Positions 52,901 through 59,828 of a stretch of 64,000 nucleotides of DNA are shown here, piece after piece; position 1 is the first letter of the stretch, and the number at the start of each line of letters is the position of its first letter. Source of the DNA: Candidatus Leptofilum gracile. GTDB lineage: Bacteria; Chloroflexota; Anaerolineae; Promineifilales; Promineifilaceae. The stretch covers positions 496,001-560,000 of the forward strand of contig JADJOJ010000007.1 of the NCBI GenBank assembly GCA_016713825.1, read 5' to 3'. The notes under the pieces were generated by a model. The model ran no database searches. It saw nothing but the letters and a program-made list of their open reading frames with translations, and was not told the origin of the DNA. Both the position numbers and the translations under genes were made by a program.

Positions 52901-54418
52901 ATGAAAGCAATACAACAACAAACAAAAGCTCGCGCAGAAGCTGGTCAAGGCTTGATAGAATATGCCATTATCCTGATTCTTGTTGGAATAGCGGTTGTGG
53001 CTATTGTTAGCTTGATGCAGCCTGCGGTTGGGGATGTATTCTCACGCTTTGTGGCCCAAGCACCGGTGGCGCCGCCTTCGTTATTGAATTACACCCCCCC
53101 ACCCACCTTCACCTCTACACCAACCATAGACCCCAATGCGACAAATACGCCAGTGCCGTCTAACACGCCGGTGTCGTCCAACACCCCCATACCGGCGAAC
53201 ACTGTCGCACCGTCAAACACACCAACGCCTTCGAACACGCCTTCACCCACGCCGTGTGCTGTGCCAAACAACTCGCACACGGTAAGCGGCAGCAACACGC
53301 GCGTCCAAATGGAAGATTTCCGCTGTGGTGGTGCAGGTGTTGCCTTTAGCGATCAGAATGATGGCGGCCCCGGCAGCGGCAGTTACCGCAGCGACGCGGG
53401 TAGTGAAGGGCCAGATCTGGAAAACACTTCAGACAGCGGGGGTGGCTACAATGTTGGTTGGACACGAGATGGTGAATGGATCGAGTACGAAATCAATGCA
53501 CCTTCTACAGATTCTTATGCGTTCATTATTCGGTACGCATCTACAAACGGGAACAACCCACAACTGCAAATTAGAACAACATCTGTGGATTATGGTTATC
53601 AGGAGAACACGGGCACGATTAGCGTTGGCACCACAGGCGGCTGGCAAAATTGGGCGAATCATACGGCCGTTGTCACCCTCTTCCAGGGGAAAAATATTGT
53701 GCGCTTCAATATAACCAACGACAATGGCAACTTCAATTACTTCGACATTCAACCGTTTACACCAACAGCCACCCCCACGCCGATAACGCCAACGGCTACG
53801 ACGCCCCCCACCAATACGCCCGTTCCCACCAATACACCTGCGCCGGTTACGATTACGCTGTACAGCAATTCTTCTCACGATGGTTACGTGCGTGAAACCA
53901 ACAGAACTAGCAATGTGGGTGGGAACACCAACACAAATCTCGACACCATTTATGTGGGTGATGATGGCAGCCGTCGCCAACATATTGGCTTCATCAGTTT
54001 CGACACATCCTCTATTCCAACCAATGCCACAATTGTTAGCGTGCAGCTTCGCCTAAGACAACAAAGCACAAGTCGCACTCCATTTGGTGATAATGGCCTG
54101 GGCAGTCTGTTTGCCGATATTGCTACCTTCAATGGCTTCAGCGGAGATTATGGTCTGGTGTCTGGCGACTTCCAGGCACCGGCAGCCAGTAACAATGTCA
54201 TTCTGCTGCCCGAACCCAGTGGCGATGGGGCCTGGTCAGAAGGGAATATGAATGCGGGCTTCTTCGGCTTGATCAACCGGGACGATTTCACCCAGTTCAA
54301 GATCCATTTTGAATCGGGTGACGATGGAGATAATAGAACGGATATGTTCTACTTCTACAGTGGCAACAGTGGGCAGGGTAGCCGACCAGAGCTGATTATT
54401 ACCTACGTGGTTCCGTAA
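52901..54418 (+). CDS. Flp-type pilin fused to CBM6-like and DNRLRE-like domains
   Basis: A 505-residue protein. Residues 1-50 form a Flp pilin: AEAGQGLIEYAIILILVGIA has the cleavage Gly15, Glu20 and Tyr21 in the G/xxxxEY pattern. A Thr/Asn/Pro linker (60-120) leads to a CBM6-like module (RVQMEDFRCGG, SGGGYNVGWTRDGEWIEYEI, FQGKNIVRFNITNDNGNFNYFDI), a second linker, and a DNRLRE-like domain from about 320 (ITLYSNSSHDGYVRE, IGFISFDTSSIPTNATIVSVQLRLR). Ordinary Flp pilins are 50-70 residues, so this is a pilin carrying a carbohydrate-binding head. GAGGCATC before ATG 52901. A terminator follows. Confidence 0.85.
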   Translation: MKAIQQQTKARAEAGQGLIEYAIILILVGIAVVAIVSLMQPAVGDVFSRFVAQAPVAPPSLLNYTPPPTFTSTPTIDPNATNTPVPSNTPVSSNTPIPANTVAPSNTPTPSNTPSPTPCAVPNNSHTVSGSNTRVQMEDFRCGGAGVAFSDQNDGGPGSGSYRSDAGSEGPDLENTSDSGGGYNVGWTRDGEWIEYEINAPSTDSYAFIIRYASTNGNNPQLQIRTTSVDYGYQENTGTISVGTTGGWQNWANHTAVVTLFQGKNIVRFNITNDNGNFNYFDIQPFTPTATPTPITPTATTPPTNTPVPTNTPAPVTITLYSNSSHDGYVRETNRTSNVGGNTNTNLDTIYVGDDGSRRQHIGFISFDTSSIPTNATIVSVQLRLRQQSTSRTPFGDNGLGSLFADIATFNGFSGDYGLVSGDFQAPAASNNVILLPEPSGDGAWSEGNMNAGFFGLINRDDFTQFKIHFESGDDGDNRTDMFYFYSGNSGQGSRPELIITYVVP

Positions 54419-54426
54419 AGCAGAAA

Positions 54427-54460
54427 AGAGAGGTGGCGAAAATCGCCACCTCTCTTTTTT
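54427..54460 (+). terminator. intrinsic terminator of the pseudopilin operon
   Basis: AGAGAGGTGGCGA at 54427-54439 pairs perfectly with 54443-54455 across AAA and is followed by TTTTT. It ends the 45320-54418 gene block. Confidence 0.85.
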
Positions 54461-54515
54461 ATCTTATTTGAGCAACGGCCGTTTCCCCACCCTTGCCACA
54501 CGTTTTTTATAACCG

Positions 54516-55601
54516 TTACGAATCCCCCGCCAAAAAACCGTCCAGCATGGTGGTTACCGTATTAATCGCTTCGTGGCGCGCTTCATAGCGACGGCCGTTT
54601 GCACTCAGCGTTACGTGCACCAGACGCGCCAACCGCAGGGCATCCAAATGGTGAATCACCGTGGGGGGCCGCAGCCGCAGGCGACGCGCCAGTTCCGCCG
54701 GGGTCAGCGGCTCTTCGGAGAGATAGCGTAAAATGCGCAGGCGCGTAGGGTCTGCCAGTGCTTTGAGCATTTGGTACAGCAGTTCCGGCACCACCTCCCC
54801 CGGCACCAGCGAGACGCCATCTGGCCGACCGCCAAACAAGAAGAGCCACCGCGTTTTGTCGCGAGAGAACGCGGTGAACATAGAAAGCGGCGTGCTCCAA
54901 AATGAGGGAATCATCACCAGCTCTTCCATTTCGGCCGTTTGCTCAAATTCAAAGCGCAGCCCCTGGGACAGTTCATTGAGCAAATCGGGCAGCGGCAGGG
55001 CGGCGGCCAACACCTTGGCCTCGGCAATGCGCGCCTCCAGCGGTTTTTGAATGCGGGCCTCTTCTTCCTTAAAGAAGACATCGTAATAGACGGTGAGGGC
55101 ATCGAGCAGGTTTTGGCTGTAAACGGCCGTATCCGCCCACACCGCCAGCCGCCCCTCCAGCTCTTCATCACTCATCCGCTTGCTTTTGCCCCGCTCTTCC
55201 CGCTGCATTTGGGCATACAGCTCGCGCAGCGCCTCTTTATCTTCTGGCCGCCACTGGCCCGCCGCCGCCACGCCAAACAGCAGCGCCTGCATATCATCCG
55301 CCATGTAGCAGGCAGCAATCTCCTGCAAACGCTGCTCCGGTGGAATGGCGGCCAACGTTTGCAAAATGGTGGCGCTGTCTTTGGGGCCAGCCTGGTTGGC
55401 CAGCCAGGGAATCATCCACAAATGATGGCCTTCCACGCTGTTTTGCAAAAATTCGCGCGGCTCCGCAGGCAGGCGCGATCGCACGCCTGCGGCCCATGAA
55501 CCGCGCAAACCGTAACGCGCTGGATTGTGAACAACATCAAGGCTGGTAAAAAGATCGTAGGCGGTGCCTGTCTCCCAGGTTAACTGCGGTGCAATTTCCA
55601 T
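54516..55601 (-). CDS. ArsR-type winged-helix regulator with large N-terminal domain
   Basis: A 361-residue protein. The C-terminal 90 residues are an ArsR-type HTH (LLYQMLKALADPTRLRILRYLSEEPLTPAELARRLRLRPPTVIHHLDAL). The N-terminal 260 residues are helical with no recognisable ligand motif, as in DUF5937-type regulators. ATG 55601 has AGGA 12 bases upstream; a GTG at 55634 is the alternative. The adjacent genes (MBL hydrolase, SRPBCC fusion) read in the same direction further upstream. Confidence 0.8.
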   Translation of the reverse strand: MEIAPQLTWETGTAYDLFTSLDVVHNPARYGLRGSWAAGVRSRLPAEPREFLQNSVEGHHLWMIPWLANQAGPKDSATILQTLAAIPPEQRLQEIAACYMADDMQALLFGVAAAGQWRPEDKEALRELYAQMQREERGKSKRMSDEELEGRLAVWADTAVYSQNLLDALTVYYDVFFKEEEARIQKPLEARIAEAKVLAAALPLPDLLNELSQGLRFEFEQTAEMEELVMIPSFWSTPLSMFTAFSRDKTRWLFLFGGRPDGVSLVPGEVVPELLYQMLKALADPTRLRILRYLSEEPLTPAELARRLRLRPPTVIHHLDALRLARLVHVTLSANGRRYEARHEAINTVTTMLDGFLAGDS

Positions 55602-55768
55602 TAAAACAATGTCCTGCTTGCTAAAAAATACCACAGAGAAAAAAGGGAAAGCCAGGAAACCAGCCGTGCCTCAACATGCTCTGTGGCTCAACATTAAATT
55701 TTCACCAGTTATAAACCAGAACGGCCGTATCCTCAACATTCATCCGCCCAAACGGGGCTAAAAAAGAG

Positions 55769-55830
55769 GGAACGTGGGAAACCAGGCATTAAACAGGGGA
55801 TGTTTAAGCGGCATCTGGCTCCCACGTTCC
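55769..55830. repeat. long stem hairpin in a 320-base spacer
   Basis: GGAACGTGGGA at 55769-55779 pairs with TCCCACGTTCC at 55820-55830, with partly paired AAACCAGG/CTGGCT inner arms. The rest of the spacer (55602-55922) has no other recognisable features besides one ACGGCCGT. Confidence 0.5.
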
Positions 55831-55922
55831 AAGAGAAGAAGAGGCAAGTTAAAAAGGTTTCCCTGGCTGTAGCCGGCGTTTCGCCGCACCACAGCCAAAG
55901 AGGCTGCATTGTTACAAAGGTT

Positions 55923-56552
55923 TTACATATCCCAGGTGGCGTCACCGTAAAAATCGCCGTGATCTTTGGCTAAAAACGCCTCAATCTCAGCGCGGCGATC
56001 GCCCAGGCGAAAGTGAGGCCCGTGCCCAGGGTAGCAAACCGTGTCATCGGGCCAGGGCAGCACCACGGTGCGCAGCGTCTTTAGCGTGGTTTTGAAGCCG
56101 TCGCTGGACCAGGTGCGGCCGGGGCCACCGTCAAAAATCGTGTCCCCCACAATCACACGCTGATCATCGTTCAATACAAAACAAATCTGGTCGCCAATAT
56201 GGCCGGGGGCGTAAACGGCCGTTACCACCTGCCCCCCCACCTGCACCGTATCCCCCTCACGCAGCCAGCGGTCCGCCTGAATATCTTTGCCGCCTGGCTC
56301 GTGCGGGCCATCGTTGCCCATGACGGGCACGCCCAAACGTTGGCGCATCACCTCTAGCGCCCCGATATGGTCTGGGTGCGTGTGCGTCAGCCAAATGGCA
56401 ACGGGCTGGCTGCTGCCCAGCATCTCTTGCAAAATTTCCGGATCGTCACCCGGATCGATCAGCACGCTCTGGTTGGTGGCCGGGCAAATGAGGGCGTAGG
56501 TGTTCATGCCCCACGGGCCAACTTGCCGGGTTTCTAGCTGCAATTGCGCCAT
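55923..56552 (-). CDS. MBL-fold metallo-hydrolase (glyoxalase II-like)
   Basis: A 209-residue metallo-beta-lactamase-fold enzyme. The metal site THTHPDH is near residue 57, with later ligands in YAPGHIGDQICF, VGDTIFDG and YPGHG. The glyoxalase-II-like group hydrolyses thioesters such as lactoylglutathione or bacillithiol derivatives. GAGGAG precedes ATG 56552; the longer frame to 56621 contains a palindromic repeat and is spacer. Confidence 0.87.
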   Translation of the reverse strand: MAQLQLETRQVGPWGMNTYALICPATNQSVLIDPGDDPEILQEMLGSSQPVAIWLTHTHPDHIGALEVMRQRLGVPVMGNDGPHEPGGKDIQADRWLREGDTVQVGGQVVTAVYAPGHIGDQICFVLNDDQRVIVGDTIFDGGPGRTWSSDGFKTTLKTLRTVVLPWPDDTVCYPGHGPHFRLGDRRAEIEAFLAKDHGDFYGDATWDM

Positions 56553-56599
56553 AAAAATCTCCTCGTCACTGTGGGTCGGATTGGCAATCCGACGTCCGG

Positions 56600-56689
56600 T
56601 TAGGGAATAGTGATGGTCCACTCAATGGTCCACTTGCTGGTTTTTTCGGTGGATTCGGCCGTTTTCGGGCTGGTTTCTTTTTCTGACAT
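56600..56689 (-). CDS. possible 29-residue small protein
   Basis: ATG 56689 has AAAGGAA seven to twelve bases upstream and opens a 29-residue frame, MSEKETSPKTAESTEK and then TSKWTIEWTITIP. Charged first half, aromatic second half. It may be a leader peptide for the MBL gene, a real small protein, or chance. Confidence 0.3.
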   Translation of the reverse strand: MSEKETSPKTAESTEKTSKWTIEWTITIP

Positions 56690-56760
56690 GACGCTTTCCT
56701 TTGTGTGTAAAAAAGCGGAGCACAGAGATGCGCAGAGAAGGCATCGAGTTCCACAAAGAA

Positions 56761-56898
56761 ATAAATTAGGCTCTTGGGGAATTCAGGGGGTTTACCGCCC
56801 GTTATGCGTAAAACGTAAATCGTGACCAAAGCGGTATCACGTCTCACGCATCACGTTTCACGCCGAACCCCAAGAAATCCTGAAGACCCATAAATTAT
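56761..56898. repeat. imperfect long inverted repeat enclosing word repeats
   Basis: Left arm TTAGGCTCTTGGGGAATTC from about 56766, right arm around 56862-56890 reading GGGTCTTCAGGATTTCTTG on the minus strand, 18 of 25 positions paired. ATGCGTAAAACG and TCACGCATCACG words fill the centre. Related arms recur at 58592-58671. The element overlaps the last codons of the SRPBCC gene. Confidence 0.5.
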
Positions 56899-58106
56899 TG
56901 TTCGCGGGCCGCTTGCAACAGAGCCTCAATTTCGGCGATGTGGCCGCGCGTGTGGGGCGGCAGTCCATTCAAAAAGCTGGTGGCGATGTTGTGGTAGCTG
57001 CCTTTGCGGGCCACAATTTCTTCCGGCAGGTTAGCCAGCAGGGCCACAGATTCCGCCTCGGTGCGCTGCCAGAGGGCAACCATTTCGGCCAATGTGGGGT
57101 AAACGGCCGTTACCGAACGCACCCACGCCGCCGGATTGTTGGGGAAACCATCCAACACGCCATCTGTTAGCAGGGTCGCCGCCTGCATCTGCACCCCCCG
57201 CTCGGTGGTGATCAGGTGGGCCAGCAGCTCCTTGGCATTCCAGCTTTCCTCGGTGGAACGATAGTCAGCTTCCGCTTCGGTGGCGCCAACAATGGCGGCA
57301 TCCAGTTCGGCATCCAAATCGGCGTAGATAGCCGCCAACGCCTCTGCAAGTGCAGCGGGCGCAGCGGGAATATCTGGCACGGGGCGGGTGCCCAGCGTCA
57401 TCAAGGTTTGCTGCCGCTCGCCTGCCCGGTAATAGGTCACTTTTATGCCATCGCCGGGGCGATACGGCCGTAACGCAGCCTGCAACGTGGGGAAATCAGT
57501 CGTTGCGCTGCCACCCATATCTACAATAATATCTTCACCCTGCAAACCAGCCTGGGCCGCCCCGCTGCCCGCCATCGTGTCGTTAATCTGCACGCCCCCG
57601 GCAGCGTCAATGCCCAACTCAGTCGCCTGTTCGGCCGTCACCAACCCGGAAATAAGAATGCCCAGGAACGATTGGTCGTACAGCCGCTTGTCCAACCCGG
57701 TTTCCAAAACCGATTTCAAATTGGCCAGCCCCGCTTGCCAACCCTCACTGATGCCCCGGCGCATTTCAGCCGCGTCTTCACCAGCGGGCAAATCGGCATG
57801 TTCCAGGGTGAGGTGGGTGCCATTTTCGGTGGGTTTCAGAGTGATGGTGACTTGAGAAACGGCCGTTTCCAACCGCCCCTGCCAGGTAAACACCACTTTT
57901 TGCCCCGGCACCAGCGCAACAAATTCGCCCGTGGCCCAATACCCTTGCTGCCACCACAGATAAATACGCCCCCCTACTCTCGTGGCCACCTGGGAGGTGG
58001 TGCAAAGCCATTCCCGCAGGGCAGCCCCGTTGGTAATGGCATGGTAAACGGCCGTTGGCGCAGTGGCCAGCGCCTGCTCAAAAATCAACGTCGTGGTTTG
58101 GCTCAT
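56895..58106 (-). CDS. SRPBCC - PDZ - DinB fusion protein
   Basis: A 403-residue protein with three parts. Residues 1-140 are an AHSA1-type SRPBCC (START-like) domain (FEQALATAPTAVYHAITNGAALREWL, RIYLWWQQGYWATGEFVAL). Residues about 140-240 are PDZ-like (GILISGLVTAEQATELGID, GAAQAGLQGEDIIVDMGG, LRPYRPGDGIKVTYYR). Residues about 245-403 are DinB-like (LLAHLITTERGVQMQ, LPPHTRGHIAEIEALL). The parts resemble the separate small proteins clustered at 1.2-13 kb. No signal peptide. Start ATG 58106 with GGAGGGCAT nearby. Function unknown; a scaffolded ligand-binding enzyme is a guess. Confidence 0.83.
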   Translation of the reverse strand: MSQTTTLIFEQALATAPTAVYHAITNGAALREWLCTTSQVATRVGGRIYLWWQQGYWATGEFVALVPGQKVVFTWQGRLETAVSQVTITLKPTENGTHLTLEHADLPAGEDAAEMRRGISEGWQAGLANLKSVLETGLDKRLYDQSFLGILISGLVTAEQATELGIDAAGGVQINDTMAGSGAAQAGLQGEDIIVDMGGSATTDFPTLQAALRPYRPGDGIKVTYYRAGERQQTLMTLGTRPVPDIPAAPAALAEALAAIYADLDAELDAAIVGATEAEADYRSTEESWNAKELLAHLITTERGVQMQAATLLTDGVLDGFPNNPAAWVRSVTAVYPTLAEMVALWQRTEAESVALLANLPEEIVARKGSYHNIATSFLNGLPPHTRGHIAEIEALLQAAREQ

Positions 58107-58186
58107 GGAATGCCCTCCGTAAGCGTGCCCCTAATGGGCATGTTGGGAGCGATGCAAGCTGGATGATGGGTAAAATTCATCAAAAA

Positions 58187-58524
58187 GTTAGGACTTACGC
58201 AGTTGCTCCGGCCGGTCTCCTGTGAAAACAGGCCGCGGATTACGCGGATGAACGCGGATGAAATCTGGGCGCAATCTGCGAAATCTTGTAGAAGTCAATC
58301 ACTCCTTGAACAAAATTTCACCGCGAAGGCCGCAAAGATTAAAGAGTAAACCTTTGCGCTCTTTGCGTCATTTCCAGTTCAACCAATTCTTGACCATTAC
58401 ACAATCTGCAAAATCTGTGGATTTTTCATTCGTGGCGGTGCGCCAACTCATGAAATCTCCTGACCGAGCCGATGGTGGCACGGTGAGGACACCAGCCACA
58501 ACCCTTTACGTGCGCAACGCCTAA
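58187..58524. mobile_element. MITE-like element, long or interrupted copy
   Basis: GTTAGGACTTACGCAGTTGC at 58187-58206 and TGGTGGCACGGTGAGGACAC to TGCGCAACGCCTAA at 58511-58524 match the ends and centre of the 74-base element at 31696. TTAGG(A/C)xTTxCGCA inverted ends are 14 bases with 3 mismatches. About 260 bases between GCTCCGG and TGGCACGG (roughly 58211-58471) are extra and made of word repeats such as CGCGGATTACGCGGATGAAC. No transposase. Confidence 0.55.
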
Positions 58525-58591
58525 AAGTATTAGATAATCATCTAACATCGGGAATAGTAAGGGCAATGGGCTGATTTGTCAACAAATAAAA

Positions 58592-58671
58592 TAGGCTCTT
58601 TAGGATTTAAGGGGATTAGCACCGAATTGGCGCGAAAATCGGACTGACCTTGCGAAATCCGAAAGACCCCC
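58592..58671. repeat. second imperfect inverted repeat
   Basis: TAGGCTCTTTAGGATTTAAG at 58592-58611 pairs with 58649-58671, which on the minus strand reads GGTCTTTCGGATTTCGC. Its arms resemble those of the element at 56761. It lies in the spacer before the SPFH-like gene and after the MITE-like element. Confidence 0.5.
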
Positions 58672-58818
58672 AAAATTTGGAAGCAAAACCGACATCTTAA
58701 CAGCACAAACCTACAATCTACCGACAAGCCAAACAAATGCTTGGAAACAGGGAAACGGCCGTTTACAATGCAAACAGTCACCGTTTTTCTACCAAATTCA
58801 AGCTATTGGGAGGCACAC

Positions 58819-59760
58819 ATGAAACCAAGTAATCCCCTTATTGTTGCTGCGGCAATCTTCTTTGTTGGCTTCACGCTCACTGCGGCGTATCTGGCCTTTC
58901 AAATTTGGGGGCTCATCTTTTTGCTGATCACCTTTCTGCTGTTTGCGGTGGGCATCTGGCTCTCTTACCGGGGGCGCGTAGAGCTGATTGATGAAATGGA
59001 GGTGGGCGTCATCTTCAACCGGTTCAACAACAGCTTCTGCCGTTTTGAAGTCAGCCCTGAACCACGCCCAGATGCTGACTGCAACGATTATCGTATTCAG
59101 CGATGGCGGCCGTTTGGGCTGCGCGGGCTGCTGCGGCGCGACCCCTACCACATTCGCCTGCGCTGGCATGAAACGCTAACGGGCCGCATCCCCAAACGGT
59201 CACTTACCGCCAGCGGCAAGCTGGAAAACATTCGCACCTCAGACGGCGTTCTGGTCACAATTCCCTGGAAGGTGTCGTACACGGTGGATGTCACCCTCAT
59301 CCCGCCGAACCTGCGGCACAAAATGGCCCGCGCCCTGCCAGAGAATTCCGACAAAGTGGTGGCAGGCCGCGCTGAACGTGCCCTGAAGCACCTCATCGAA
59401 AACCAAACCGTCCACTCGTTATACGAAGCAGGTGCGCTGCAAGCGTTGGAAATGCAGCTCAGCCAAAATGTCACCCGCCTGCTAAACGGCCCCAATCTCG
59501 GCTTCAAGGATATTTCGCCAAAGGATGTGGCCCTGGGGCCAGTTGCCATGCCCAAAGAGGTGGAAAAGGCGCTAGAAACGGCCCACCAGCGCAAAATTCA
59601 CACAGAAATGGTGGCCTTCGCCATGAAAGAGCTGGAAAAAGCGGTGAAGGAAATTACCCCGCAAATGCTGGAACAGTTGGAAAAGCTGGAAAAATTACGC
59701 ATCCTGGATGAAAAAGAGATTGAATCCATCCATTTGGCCAAGGTTTTTGTGGGCAAATAA
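58819..59760 (+). CDS. SPFH/band-7-like membrane protein
   Basis: A 313-residue protein. Two hydrophobic segments (NPLIVAAAIFFVGFTLTAAYLAF and LIFLLITFLLFAVGIWLSY) are followed by RVELIDEMEVGVIFNRFNNSF, a segment with DYRIQRWRPFGLRGLLRRDPYHIRLRW and a helical C-terminal region (VEKALETAHQRKIHTEMVAF, then LEKAVKEITPQMLEQLEK). The pattern fits stomatin/SPFH-like proteins. GGGAGG before ATG 58819; the frame from 58741 crosses an intergenic repeat. Cellular role unknown. Confidence 0.75.
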   Translation: MKPSNPLIVAAAIFFVGFTLTAAYLAFQIWGLIFLLITFLLFAVGIWLSYRGRVELIDEMEVGVIFNRFNNSFCRFEVSPEPRPDADCNDYRIQRWRPFGLRGLLRRDPYHIRLRWHETLTGRIPKRSLTASGKLENIRTSDGVLVTIPWKVSYTVDVTLIPPNLRHKMARALPENSDKVVAGRAERALKHLIENQTVHSLYEAGALQALEMQLSQNVTRLLNGPNLGFKDISPKDVALGPVAMPKEVEKALETAHQRKIHTEMVAFAMKELEKAVKEITPQMLEQLEKLEKLRILDEKEIESIHLAKVFVGK

Positions 59761-59773
59761 GCCCTTCCCTAAA

Positions 59774-59811
59774 GGAGATTGGAGATTAGAGATAAAAAAT
59801 CTCCAATCTCC
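59774..59811. terminator. word-repeat hairpin between convergent genes
   Basis: GGAGATTGGAGATT at 59774-59787 pairs with AATCTCCAATCTCC at 59798-59811 and further repeats of ATCTCC follow to 59822. It separates the SPFH gene from the convergent nuclease gene and may terminate both transcripts. Confidence 0.6.
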
Positions 59812-59828
59812 AATCTCCAATTCTCCCT

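Noticed and set aside
58542..58781. 79-residue minus-strand frame before the SPFH gene
   Set aside because: It overlaps repeat elements, has no ribosome site and no recognisable sequence.
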